DNA of 64,000 nucleotides from the NCBI RefSeq assembly GCF_024449095.1, contig NZ_CP024628.1:930001-994000 (forward strand), in the 5' to 3' direction. Positions 34,208 to 44,041 of this stretch are shown here, piece by piece; the stretch's first letter is position 1, and the number at the start of each line of letters is the position of its first letter. Position numbers and translations under genes: made by a program. This DNA comes from Vibrio coralliilyticus. Its GTDB lineage: Bacteria; Pseudomonadota; Gammaproteobacteria; Enterobacterales; Vibrionaceae. The notes below the pieces were generated by a model. It had not been told where the DNA came from. It saw only the letters and a list, made by a program, of their open reading frames with translations, and ran no database searches.

Positions 34208-35837
34208 TCAGAACGATCTGAGTAATGCACTGTTAGCGATCAGCCAGTCTCTGGCTGATCGTACCCAGCTTGCACAAACTTTGGATGCGGTGCTCACTGC
34301 AGCGCGTCAGATGACGTTTTCCAAACACGGCATCATCTACGTTCTTGATCAGACGGGTCAGGCTCTGATCCCAAGCATTGTTCATCACAACGAACAAGCG
34401 CTCACTTCACACCCTTGGCAAGCTCTCTCGTTCGATCAAACTAGCCAAACCGATCCGTTTAACTACGCGATACAGAATGGCGAAGTCGTTCTGATTAACG
34501 AGCTTTATCAGTACAATGGTTATGATTGTGAAGCCATCTATGAGACAGAGCTTACGCTTGGCATCAAAAGTGCCAACCTACTTGCATGGCCACTCGTTGA
34601 TGACAGCGGTAAAACCATTGGTTTATTAGCTCTATTCGACTTGAGCGTAATAGATAATGAATCGGCGCTAACGGCATTTTGCAATATGGCAGCAAACAGT
34701 ATTCGACAAGCCGTTTGGCTTGAAGAATACGGCTATATGATCAAAAGCCTAAGTGCCGATAATGCCGCTTTAGTCCGTGAGAACCAACACCTCAAAAAGC
34801 GCAAACAAAGCCACTACACTGGGCCGATTGCAGAAAGCGAGCAAATGCTGGAAGTTCTTCGTCGTTTAGAGAAAGTACTGACGCTTCCAGTCGATGTTTT
34901 ACTTCGAGGTGAGACAGGAGCAGGTAAAGAGGTCATCGCGAAATACATCCACGAGAACTCCAACCGTGCCGATCAACCCCTTATTGTGCAAAACTGTGCG
35001 GCGATTCCTGAGCAATTGCTTGAGTCTGAACTTTTTGGTCACAAAAAAGGTTCATTTACCGGTGCAGATAAAGACAAGGTCGGCTTGTTTGAAGCTGCTC
35101 ATGGCGGAACTCTTTTCCTTGATGAAATTGGTGATATGCCATTATTGCTTCAAGCTAAGCTATTGCGTGTTTTGCAGGAACGCAAAGTACGTCCTGTTGG
35201 GGCCAGCCAAGAAGTCGAGGTGGATGTTCGTGTTGTCGCGGCTACGCATTGTCATTTGATGGATAAAATCAAAAATGGCGAGTTCCGTGCCGACTTGTTC
35301 TATCGCCTCAATGTCTTCCCTATCACCCTTCCTCCTTTGAGAGAGCGTGAAGCCGATATTTTGCCGCTAGCCGAACATTTCGTAAAGCAGAGCGCTTCTA
35401 ACTTAGGCCTTGCTCAAGCGCCAGGGTTTAGCGCTAAGGTGCAAAAGCAGCTTCAGGAATACTCATACCCCGGAAACGTTCGCGAACTAAAAAACATCGT
35501 TGAGCGTGCATTGCTCCTGTCGGATTTTGAAACGATCAGTCAGATAGAGCTAGGTGAAGCTGAGGCCTTAGTGGATGAGCCTCAAATAGCAGAGCCCATT
35601 GAGGTAGAGATCGAGCCATCGCTTATCGTTGAAGATGAACCCGAAGAGGAATCTACAGAAGTTATTGATTACTCGAAAGGTCTTAAGGAAGCAGTAGGCG
35701 AATACGAGAAGAACGTCATTCTCGACTGCCTGAATGCCTCTAACTGGCAAATCAAACGTGTGGCGGAGCAGCTATCACTGCCTGTCAGCACATTGAGCCA
35801 CAAAATGAAGAAGTACGATATTTCCACAACGAGCTAA
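34194..35837 (+). CDS. vasH: Sigma-54-dependent T6SS activator VasH
   Basis: An enhancer-binding protein that remodels sigma-54 RNA polymerase at T6SS promoters such as that of hcp. From ATG 34194 it has 547 residues; an ATG seven codons upstream is also in frame, but the chosen one has an AAGGA site at suitable spacing. Domains in order are a GAF-like sensor (about 20-190), a AAA+ domain with Walker A GETGAGKE and Walker B GGTLFLDEIGDM, and a Fis-type helix-turn-helix at the end (WQIKRVAEQLSLPVSTLSHK). The sigma-54 contact loop reads GSFTGA instead of GAFTGA, a frequent variant. It overlaps clpV and is followed by a terminator. Confidence 0.95.
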   Translation: MRSANQNDLSNALLAISQSLADRTQLAQTLDAVLTAARQMTFSKHGIIYVLDQTGQALIPSIVHHNEQALTSHPWQALSFDQTSQTDPFNYAIQNGEVVLINELYQYNGYDCEAIYETELTLGIKSANLLAWPLVDDSGKTIGLLALFDLSVIDNESALTAFCNMAANSIRQAVWLEEYGYMIKSLSADNAALVRENQHLKKRKQSHYTGPIAESEQMLEVLRRLEKVLTLPVDVLLRGETGAGKEVIAKYIHENSNRADQPLIVQNCAAIPEQLLESELFGHKKGSFTGADKDKVGLFEAAHGGTLFLDEIGDMPLLLQAKLLRVLQERKVRPVGASQEVEVDVRVVAATHCHLMDKIKNGEFRADLFYRLNVFPITLPPLREREADILPLAEHFVKQSASNLGLAQAPGFSAKVQKQLQEYSYPGNVRELKNIVERALLLSDFETISQIELGEAEALVDEPQIAEPIEVEIEPSLIVEDEPEEESTEVIDYSKGLKEAVGEYEKNVILDCLNASNWQIKRVAEQLSLPVSTLSHKMKKYDISTTS

Positions 35838-35900
35838 ATTGTGCAGGTGTTGATGTCTAGTCCCTATGTTAAACACATTTCAGGACAGAACATGGAAAGC

Positions 35901-35934
35901 AAAAAGCCATTCATTACTGAAATGGCTTTTTTTA
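35901..35934. terminator. Bidirectional terminator after vasH
   Basis: AAAAAGCCATT / AATGGCTTTTT arms enclose a 9-base loop with T-runs on both strands. It separates the convergent vasH gene and the 1,536-residue cargo gene. Confidence 0.9.
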
Positions 35935-35950
35935 GGTCTATTTATTGTTC

Positions 35951-38900
35951 TTAATTACTTTCAATCCATTGGTTAATCAGTTCAAGTTGCTCGTCTGAAA
36001 GCTTTTCAGAGTCTTCGTCTTTCGCCTCTAACCAGCGAATGGCGGGCAAAATATCTGAGTATCTTTGCTCATAGGTCTGCGCAATAGTTCGCTTAGTATA
36101 GTAATTATCTTTTTCCTCAACCTGGATAATTTCCTTAGCACATCGGAGAACATTATCACTACATGTGTACCATGTTTCGGGGATATCGTTTCGATCAAAT
36201 GAATGAAGATTGACCTTAAGTTCATCAGACTCAGCGTTTAATCCTGAGCCCATCGGGCCAATAAGCTCAAGTTTAAGTTCTAGGTAATCAATATCGGATA
36301 GCGTCTCTACCCGTTTGAACGGTTTCAGACCATGAACTTTCGTTCCCAACGCATTCACATACTCTGGCTTGAGAACTTGAACATAAATATCCGTCTCTTT
36401 ACCAAACCCATAGCTGGTTATCACATGTTTTCTTAACTGATCAGGCTCCATGTCCAAATAGTATCGACATAGAGATTTAAGATGACTAGAAAGCTTAGGT
36501 TGTGACGACTTCCCACCGCCTTGCAAGGTAAAGGCTTCAAATGTCCACTTATCATCCTTCTCTACAATGGTTCCAATTCGATACAACTCGGTTTTACCCA
36601 AAGAAAAACGTTCCCCACCTGACACTCCCGGTATAAAATCAACATTGTTTGCCATATCGACTTCTCTCAATTTAGCATCGACGCCTACAACTTTACCCGG
36701 CGCAAAACCAGCATTAGTAAATAATTTGTCATCACAGTGGCGCGTTTTTACTACAGCGAGACAATTGACATATTTACCCCAATCAAAGCCTTCGACATCA
36801 TCTTTATAGTAATTGTTATAATCGGAGTGCTCTCCAGAGAGTCCTTTTTGCATAATATGAAGCTCAACAACAGGCTCATCAAACACTTTCGGGAACTGTG
36901 CCATACCTGAGTCTGGTTTTGGAGCAAATAGAAAGCTCTCTGACACTAATAAATGATCCGCATGCTTGGGATCTTTACTATCACCAAATTGATACAGCCT
37001 TGAAGGACTCATAGTTAAATTAAATATTGACGTATCCCACGGCCCCCAGTTGTCATAGCTTATTGACTTGAATGAGTCTTTTACACCTTTTATTCCAGCA
37101 AAATATTCGTAGCTCAGCGACAATTCACCAGAACGAATTTCTCTACCTTCATCTTTAAACAGCGCTTTTAAATAAAACGCGTCAAAAGAATCATTTACTA
37201 ACCATGGTCGCGTACCTTTGATTTTATTAGCGCCAAACACATAAGACGGCTCGATAATCGCTCCCCAAATTTCTTTACCTGAGCCTTGAGTGACTATGCT
37301 CCGCTCACTTGATGTTAACTTCATTTTCTTAAGCAGAGGGGTGATTTCACGCAAATATTCAGAGCTCTTACTAACGATTTTAGAACCTTCGATAACTTTA
37401 TCCGTCAACTCGGAGTGATTTAGCCAACTCCATTTTGTTTGTGTTTCAATACCAACACGATGCAAAAGCTGTCGTTTTTCTTCAGGTACTGCTTGAATGG
37501 CCTTGTTATCTAGCACCACAATGATTCTCACTTCATCCAGCGGAGATAAAGAATCATACTGCTGCAAATGCTCATGCAAAGATAACCATTCTTGGCGCGC
37601 ACCTTCGCGCAATGTTTTCACCGAAATCGACTGTTTGGCACCTTGGTACAAGGCCTTAAGCTCATTAGTATCGAATGGCACTTCAAACATATCGATCAGT
37701 GCTTTGATGCTTGATGACGCGCGGTAATGAATTGGACAATATTGCATAAAAGGTTTGGGAGCATCATCTTGCTCATTGGATAGCCAATCATCCACGCTGT
37801 CATAGACAATACTCGCCCCAAGTTGAGCATAAGCAGAATAAGTACTGGCTTTGAGTAGTGATAGCTCTGCTTCAGCGTAATCTGAGTCCATATAGTATTC
37901 ATCTAAATGAACCATACCAAAACCATTTTCATCTAGCTGCCATTGGTCTTTTAATAAAAATTGTTGGATATAACCATCAATATGTTGTTGTTCAACGCTA
38001 ACCTCATCGCCACTCATTTGTTGGTAATTACGCTCAAGTAATAAACGACTTAAGCCATTCAACGCATGTGCCCGTTTATAATAACTCGCCTTCATCTGCT
38101 CGCTTAAGCTTTGTGAACCAAAAGAAAGCAGCTGTTCTTGAGAGACAAAGTTTTGATGTTGGATTTGCTCAAGGTTATTACGCAATTTCAGGGTGTCAGC
38201 ATTCTCCGTACACAAGTCATACAGATTCGAAACCAGCGACGAACCTTCTTTGGTCACCGTATAAAGGAAATTCGCAGCCGCTCCCCAAGGCGTAATCGAA
38301 GCGACATCAAGAGCAGTATCCAGCGCCAGCTCAATGGCGTCCAGCGTCGCTTTATCGAGTTTGAGTTCCTCAGCAATGGCCATTTGGCGCGCTTTTTCAA
38401 CCACAGTAATCGCGCTGCGAGATAAGGGGTAATCCAATATGGCTTCAAAGTGAAGGATCATGTCAACACGGCGATTGCGCCGTCTTTCCTGCTCTGAATC
38501 ATTAGCAACTAGTGGAACTTGCTCTCCGTAGCCAATACTCTTAATACAGTTTTTCCATATCGCTTGGTTGCGTGCAACACCTTCGAGAATGCATTCTCGT
38601 ACAAAGTCAGCCCTGCGCTGTGACAAATCTTGGTTATAGTCAACTGAGCCTCTTGAGCAAGTATGACCCTTAATGGTAATGGGAATAGGCTGATCTAACT
38701 GAGACAGAATCTCACCCAATTTGACCAACTTTTCTCGTGCTTGTGTGCTGGCGAATTCACTACGATCAAAAGCAAAGGTGGTGCTTCTTAGTTCAAATAG
38801 ATGTTGCCCTTGCTTAACTTGCGTATCGGCGGTCACTTCATCACTATCACCCAGTGTAGGTAACATTTGTTTAAGCTGTTCAAGCGCTCTCTTTTCTACT

Positions 38901-40561
38901 TCAGACAGCGCTTTTTTCTCCTTAAAATCTGCCAGTGCTTTCTGACCAGGCTGCTGCACTGTAGCCAAATACTCAACCACCACAGTGTCAAGCTTCTTGC
39001 TTGCTTTCGCACCCTTCTTATATGCTTCAACCAGACTGCCGCCTTTCATCACGGCATCTGCAATTGAAAAGCCCTTGCCAACGTTTTCTAACACCTGCAT
39101 ATTCTGCATGAGTGCTCGCCATTGGGGCGGGACTTCAACAAGGTTAATTTTATCTTTTAAGCCATCGAATAAAATATTGCCTTTATCACCAAAAAGTTTA
39201 ATCAGATCAATCGATTTTTGGCCAAAGGCGGCATTATCTATTTCATAGGCTTTGCTCATGATGGCTAATGAGGCGGCCGTGGCCCCAGCGATATTTTTTA
39301 GCTCACTGTCTGCACTCGTGCCCATTGAAGCCGCCGCTATCTTAGCCACCGTTTGCCAGCTTAGCTTGTGCTGCATTGCCTGCGCTGCGCTTTCGATATA
39401 GGCTTTGTTCATTTGCACGCTATGCCATAACTGAGCAGCGATAGGTTTACTTTGTTCACTAGCGAGTGTTTCAGGTAAATCTGTCGGGCTTTGTTTCAGC
39501 TTTGCAAGTAAATCAGGGTATAGGTGAGGCGCTTGATTAAACAGTGCTTCTTCGACCGACACAGGATCGCCATTCACTAAGGCACTGCGCCCAAGCGGGG
39601 TTTGGATTGGTAAATGCAATACTCGCTCACAAAAGCTGTATTGCTCAACGTTTTCGTCTTTCCAAAATTCAAGGCCATCGTCATTGGTTATTGTTGTTAA
39701 ATCAATATCAAAACGACAATATTGGTTGACTTCTTTCAGGGCAAACACCGAATCCGACATCACCCAAAAGGTCGCTGCATAGGCATTCTCATCTGTTCCA
39801 TCGACATCGTCAAAGTTGACCGCTTGAACTTTACTGACTGCGGTTAAGTTGGTGTTCTCTTCGCTATTACCAATAATTCTTAGCTGCTCTGGAAAGTTAG
39901 ACAATGTGACGTTTGCGCCTTCAAATTGCGCACTAGAAAATTGCACCACAATGGTAAATTGCTGCGGCAGCACCAGAGCCCGTACTGAGCTTAAGTGTTT
40001 TTGTGTTAATGATCGTTCAACTTCACCAATCGCTTTGGCGTAGTTGGAGTCGCCGACCTGATCGCTGGGTATAATTTGAGCTGTGTGAATATCTTTAATA
40101 TCAAGCGCTGAAAAATAGTTTTTATTAGGCGACTGATTAGCACTAGATATCAAATCGTTGTACAAATTTGCCAGCCATTTTCCATCTTTGCCTTGCTTGC
40201 TAAGTAAATGCACCGGCGCTAAATAAGGCGGGAAAAATAACAGTCTAGGGTTGCCTGCTTCAAAATTGGTGGCCAATGCAGGGTTACCTTGCAATGGTAA
40301 GTTTTGACTGAGTTGGCCTGATTCAGGGCTGGTAAAGGCGGTGATTTTGCCCAGCGCATCACTAAATAACAGCGATGCTTTAGCTGGGGTTTGGGTTTGT
40401 TTTCCCTCACCGTCATAGCTTATTGTCACTGCGGTATTGTCATCAGCGCGGGCAAAGCAGATATTTGGCAAGGGGAAATAGCGGCAATGCTTATCAACTT
40501 CTTTTCCTTGCGCAAGCTGACCAAATAGATAGATGCCAGAGATGGATTTAGAATTAGCCAC
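35951..40561 (-). CDS. Large T6SS-linked protein with internal OmpA-like domain (candidate effector)
   Basis: A 1,536-residue protein with no signal peptide. An OmpA-like peptidoglycan-binding domain sits internally at about 588-705: STTFAFDRSEF, then IKGHTCSRGSVDYNQDLSQR with the N-x-x-L-S-x-x-R-A core, and GYGEQVPL with a RRRNRRVDM ending. Such a domain in a cytoplasm-made protein beside a T6SS suggests delivery to a target cell periplasm. The first 580 residues are mixed, with helical Ala-rich parts at 380-530. The last 830 residues have no domain I recognise, and no known toxin motif was found. Translation starts with GTG 40561, supported by GGAGAA seven bases upstream, overlapping the preceding gene by eight bases. 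The C-terminal half looks more AT-rich than the N-terminal half, as in toxins with exchangeable ends, but this was judged by eye. Confidence 0.7.
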   Translation of the reverse strand: MANSKSISGIYLFGQLAQGKEVDKHCRYFPLPNICFARADDNTAVTISYDGEGKQTQTPAKASLLFSDALGKITAFTSPESGQLSQNLPLQGNPALATNFEAGNPRLLFFPPYLAPVHLLSKQGKDGKWLANLYNDLISSANQSPNKNYFSALDIKDIHTAQIIPSDQVGDSNYAKAIGEVERSLTQKHLSSVRALVLPQQFTIVVQFSSAQFEGANVTLSNFPEQLRIIGNSEENTNLTAVSKVQAVNFDDVDGTDENAYAATFWVMSDSVFALKEVNQYCRFDIDLTTITNDDGLEFWKDENVEQYSFCERVLHLPIQTPLGRSALVNGDPVSVEEALFNQAPHLYPDLLAKLKQSPTDLPETLASEQSKPIAAQLWHSVQMNKAYIESAAQAMQHKLSWQTVAKIAAASMGTSADSELKNIAGATAASLAIMSKAYEIDNAAFGQKSIDLIKLFGDKGNILFDGLKDKINLVEVPPQWRALMQNMQVLENVGKGFSIADAVMKGGSLVEAYKKGAKASKKLDTVVVEYLATVQQPGQKALADFKEKKALSEVEKRALEQLKQMLPTLGDSDEVTADTQVKQGQHLFELRSTTFAFDRSEFASTQAREKLVKLGEILSQLDQPIPITIKGHTCSRGSVDYNQDLSQRRADFVRECILEGVARNQAIWKNCIKSIGYGEQVPLVANDSEQERRRNRRVDMILHFEAILDYPLSRSAITVVEKARQMAIAEELKLDKATLDAIELALDTALDVASITPWGAAANFLYTVTKEGSSLVSNLYDLCTENADTLKLRNNLEQIQHQNFVSQEQLLSFGSQSLSEQMKASYYKRAHALNGLSRLLLERNYQQMSGDEVSVEQQHIDGYIQQFLLKDQWQLDENGFGMVHLDEYYMDSDYAEAELSLLKASTYSAYAQLGASIVYDSVDDWLSNEQDDAPKPFMQYCPIHYRASSSIKALIDMFEVPFDTNELKALYQGAKQSISVKTLREGARQEWLSLHEHLQQYDSLSPLDEVRIIVVLDNKAIQAVPEEKRQLLHRVGIETQTKWSWLNHSELTDKVIEGSKIVSKSSEYLREITPLLKKMKLTSSERSIVTQGSGKEIWGAIIEPSYVFGANKIKGTRPWLVNDSFDAFYLKALFKDEGREIRSGELSLSYEYFAGIKGVKDSFKSISYDNWGPWDTSIFNLTMSPSRLYQFGDSKDPKHADHLLVSESFLFAPKPDSGMAQFPKVFDEPVVELHIMQKGLSGEHSDYNNYYKDDVEGFDWGKYVNCLAVVKTRHCDDKLFTNAGFAPGKVVGVDAKLREVDMANNVDFIPGVSGGERFSLGKTELYRIGTIVEKDDKWTFEAFTLQGGGKSSQPKLSSHLKSLCRYYLDMEPDQLRKHVITSYGFGKETDIYVQVLKPEYVNALGTKVHGLKPFKRVETLSDIDYLELKLELIGPMGSGLNAESDELKVNLHSFDRNDIPETWYTCSDNVLRCAKEIIQVEEKDNYYTKRTIAQTYEQRYSDILPAIRWLEAKDEDSEKLSDEQLELINQWIESN

Positions 40562-41978
40562 GACGGTTCTCCTTCATTGCCTTGCAATCACCCGAAATAA
40601 AATGGCTGCCGACTTTCTCTATTTGGCACAGCCTTTTACAACCATTAAAATCGCGGCGAGTCCATTTAGAGTCATTCGGCGTTTGCCAAAGCAACTCACA
40701 TTTATCAAATTCTTCTTGGTAGTTAATAGCAAACGCCGATTTGTATTGACTATAAGTAGGTAAAGCAGGTAAGTCTTGCACAAGATCATATTGATTAAAG
40801 CCTTGGCTTAAAGCTGGCGGGATATAAAGTGAAAAACCATAGATCTTATCACGCGGGTTGGCTAACTGATAGAAATAGCGCAGTGTATCTATCGGCGAAA
40901 TTTCGTCTGATTTTCGCACGCGAGTAAACCTAGGGGTAATCGCTTCTTGACCGTTAAAAAGCCCAAGCTGAAGTGGATAACGAGCATCATCTGCCATCAA
41001 AGCTGACTGGCTCAAGTCGTAGGCATTATAGGCGCGATAACCTTCCGAAGTATTACAGCTAAAGGCGCCACCATCTTCACGCCAATAAATATAATCTTCA
41101 CGAATGCAGTCTTGCGGGTAAAAATCTGACTGTTGATAGTTTTGCCAATCACCCACTTTATAACTTAAATAGGTAGGCTTAGCATTGACCTGTAAGGTAG
41201 ACTTGTTATAGTTGGTTTTGATATTGACCAGTAATTGAGTGCCATTATTCACCAGCCGTACCCGTTTTATCTTATCTTTCGCATGGTCATTTCCATCAAA
41301 CCAAGCCTTTCTTAACTCAGGGGTATCAGGGTTTGGCACAGTAAGGGGTAAATGGCTTATTGTCATTGTCGCGGTATCAATTTCATACGCTGTAACAAGC
41401 TCGGAAACATAAGCTTTGCTGCTATCTGGTAGCCAACCACCAAAGTTACAGTCGCCGCCAAAGCGCTCAATTTGACGGGTTTTTAAATCCGCCAGGACGC
41501 AACCTTTTTGCTGAGAAAATAATCCAGTATTAAAAAACACATAACGGCCATTGGGCGAGCGCTGTGGGCGAAGGTTTTTTGTAAAGCTTACCGATCCCTT
41601 GACTTCGTCAGCGGTCAATAATGTTTGTAAGTTGGTACCATCCAAGTTCATGGTATATAAGCCAGCTTGTTTTTGGTTTTCCTCGACATAAATTTGCGTC
41701 ATTATCTGCGGCTTATCACCTGGCTTGTCCCACTGTGCCAGCGGCGCGGCTCTCGGATCAGACACCTTCAAATACCACCAAGCTAAAGCGGATGATTCTC
41801 CGGGGCGCGAGTCAAGAAAAGAGACTGTTTTTTTAAGCGCTATATCGTATCTTGCTTGTTCGGCCTTGGCTTTGGCCCTTGCGTCTAACCATTGAGTCAT
41901 TTGTGGGCTAAATACCGCGCCTGCACCAAGCCCCAATATCACCATGGCCGAGACGCCAAATATAATTTTTTTGTTCAT
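40554..41978 (-). CDS. Membrane-anchored periplasmic protein with propeller-like repeats (candidate immunity protein)
   Basis: A 474-residue protein starting MNKKIIFGVSAMVILGLGAG, one N-terminal membrane segment (about 4-22) without a lipobox or clear cleavage site, so the rest should lie in the periplasm. Segments such as GLYTMNLDGTNLQTLL and RSPNGRYVFFNTG recall TolB/PD40-type beta-propeller repeats. Several Cys pairs occur in the late part (CELLWQTP, CKRLCQIE), compatible with disulfides. The frame extends nine codons upstream, but ATG 41978 overlaps the stop of the MIX gene as ATGA and is taken as the start. Placed between the MIX gene and the OmpA-domain gene, it is a good candidate for a periplasmic immunity or accessory protein. 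This role is inferred only from position and topology. Confidence 0.65.
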   Translation of the reverse strand: MNKKIIFGVSAMVILGLGAGAVFSPQMTQWLDARAKAKAEQARYDIALKKTVSFLDSRPGESSALAWWYLKVSDPRAAPLAQWDKPGDKPQIMTQIYVEENQKQAGLYTMNLDGTNLQTLLTADEVKGSVSFTKNLRPQRSPNGRYVFFNTGLFSQQKGCVLADLKTRQIERFGGDCNFGGWLPDSSKAYVSELVTAYEIDTATMTISHLPLTVPNPDTPELRKAWFDGNDHAKDKIKRVRLVNNGTQLLVNIKTNYNKSTLQVNAKPTYLSYKVGDWQNYQQSDFYPQDCIREDYIYWREDGGAFSCNTSEGYRAYNAYDLSQSALMADDARYPLQLGLFNGQEAITPRFTRVRKSDEISPIDTLRYFYQLANPRDKIYGFSLYIPPALSQGFNQYDLVQDLPALPTYSQYKSAFAINYQEEFDKCELLWQTPNDSKWTRRDFNGCKRLCQIEKVGSHFISGDCKAMKENRRG

Positions 41979-43648
41979 TTTGATAGTCCTAATTCTTCTC
42001 GCCATAGCGACATATAGCTTTTAAGGTCGTCCACTGCGGCTTGATCTTCTGCACTCATTTCAGGAAGCGGTTCCAGCGCCGGGGCAGGACCTGCTGGTTC
42101 AGACCATGCCAGTATTTGCTCGAATGTTAGGTCACTAAAGACCAGTTCAGAATGGTGGATGTGCCCTGGCGAGGAGATTTGCAGGGTAAACTTGCCCTTA
42201 GGTGGGAAGCCGCCCAATATCGCCGTCGCAAAATGCGGATTGTCTTCGCTGTATTCTAATGGTTCACTCAGTACCCAGTCACTCTCACTGTCAGACAACA
42301 CGGCATAGTGGGTAATGGCGGTGTCAAAATCCATTAGCCCGGTCTCAACGGAAAGTTTAAAACCACTATTCTTACCATCGACATAGGCAATCACGGTATT
42401 ACTTTGATCGTAACTACGGACCAAGACCTGTTGGTCACTCAGCCATGGCATATCGTCTTCACCAACTGCATGGACTTTGGCGTTATCAACGTCTGAGGTA
42501 AATTCCTGTGTAGAGAATGCTTGTTCAGAACTGTAATTACTGAGTTCATCGAGTGGCGTGCTCGATTTCTCTAGCAATGCAGCATCAGATTCTAATGACT
42601 CTATCTGATTGAATCGCTTTTGTTTTGGAGAAAATATGACTTTAAGTCCATTTTCTCCCTCTTGCACCTCGCCAAGGACTTTGTAAGGAACCCAAAACTG
42701 AGATATTGCAAATCCTTCCGCTTCACGTTGAATAGCTTTAGGTTGCTCTTTCGTTTGTTCTTCTTGATAGAGGCTGCGGTAATACTCGACGTCTACATCC
42801 TGATAGTAGCCCTTGTCTGTAATCGCCATTTCACGCCACAGCTTACCCTTCCAGAATACGTAAAGATAACCACCACGTAACTCTGAAGCCTTATCTTTAC
42901 TTTTACTACCATCTAGATACGCTAGCGGTCGAACGGGCACTAACACATTATCCCATTCATCCATCTCGTCGCTGGCGTCCACTGGCTCAACATTCTCTGC
43001 CAGTAATAACTTGAGTGGGGCGGCAGAGCCGCTAATAGGAATGGCTAAATAAAGATTCCTTGGTTCTGCTTCGAGGCCCTTAAAAACGGCAACACTGCGG
43101 TGGCTTTTGCTAGAGTCTTTGCGAGGTTTAGCAATCTTTTCTTTCTGATTGTCCGTTGCGGATAAAATCAGGTAAGCGGCATTACTAGGCCACTGCCCCG
43201 CAAACTCAATCACGATTTTTTTATCCGGAGACGGTTCAACAGGCGTATAGCTAAGGTTGCGCGCCAAAGGTACATCGTCTGTAACAGCCTTGTAGTTCGC
43301 TTTGATGATCTTTTTCGGTTGTTCAGCGGCAAATTGATCAATCCGCATTTTCAGCGCTGGATACGCTTCAAGCTGAGCATCAGAGAGAGGAGTTCGCCGA
43401 GCAAAGGAGGACAAAGCCACCCACTCTGCACGTACAAGACGCTGTTTGATCGAAGATAAAAGGCTGTGGGTATCTTTTTTAGCCGACTGAGGGAGAGTAT
43501 CAGACAAAGGCTTAGGGAGCTGTCTGAGGATATCCTGAAGATTGCGCGTACGCGAAAGCTGCCCGATGCATTCATCTGGCGACAGTATGTAGTCTAACAC
43601 GTCCCTAGAAACTGAGTTTCCTGGAACAAATTTGCAAATTAATTGCAT
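41975..43648 (-). CDS. MIX-motif T6SS protein (candidate co-effector)
   Basis: A 557-residue soluble protein from ATG 43648 (GGAG ribosome site eight bases upstream; the frame runs five codons further but without such a site). Residues 257-265 read LRGGYLYVF and continue WKGKLWREM, which satisfies the central MIX motif h-R-x-G-h-h-Y-h-h, the marker for type six effectors. A VLVPV segment about 20 residues before may be the first flanking MIX motif. No toxin domain follows, and the remainder is beta-rich and acidic. MIX domains occur in T6SS polymorphic toxins and also in separate co-effectors that travel with a partner effector (binary effector modules of marine bacteria). The order MIX gene, membrane protein, OmpA-domain gene with overlaps fits the second case. 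Confidence 0.7.
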   Translation of the reverse strand: MQLICKFVPGNSVSRDVLDYILSPDECIGQLSRTRNLQDILRQLPKPLSDTLPQSAKKDTHSLLSSIKQRLVRAEWVALSSFARRTPLSDAQLEAYPALKMRIDQFAAEQPKKIIKANYKAVTDDVPLARNLSYTPVEPSPDKKIVIEFAGQWPSNAAYLILSATDNQKEKIAKPRKDSSKSHRSVAVFKGLEAEPRNLYLAIPISGSAAPLKLLLAENVEPVDASDEMDEWDNVLVPVRPLAYLDGSKSKDKASELRGGYLYVFWKGKLWREMAITDKGYYQDVDVEYYRSLYQEEQTKEQPKAIQREAEGFAISQFWVPYKVLGEVQEGENGLKVIFSPKQKRFNQIESLESDAALLEKSSTPLDELSNYSSEQAFSTQEFTSDVDNAKVHAVGEDDMPWLSDQQVLVRSYDQSNTVIAYVDGKNSGFKLSVETGLMDFDTAITHYAVLSDSESDWVLSEPLEYSEDNPHFATAILGGFPPKGKFTLQISSPGHIHHSELVFSDLTFEQILAWSEPAGPAPALEPLPEMSAEDQAAVDDLKSYMSLWREELGLSK

Positions 43649-44041
43649 TTTAGTTCTCCACAACCATTAATGTCTTTTGATTGCGGTAACAAGTAGACCC
43701 TAAAAGAGGTCTCTGTAACGATTTGGTGGCCTTCATGGTAATAAGTTACTTATTACATTTCAACAAGCTAAATACAATAAGTAAAATAAACCAGTAAAAT
43801 AGGCACAATAACTCAAAATAACACCACTTTAACTAATCATTACGTCATTAGTGCACATAAAGGTATGTCTCATTTATGGCAACCAAAATTCATAAAAATG
43901 ACGTCCGTTCCATACTGAACAGTTTGTGATTAAATGTTAGTAATTATTACTATAATCAGCTGTCGTTTCTAATATTGATGACTAAGATGCATTGTATCTA
44001 CATCTATGACTTTATTAATATACGCTGAGTGAATAAGAAAT

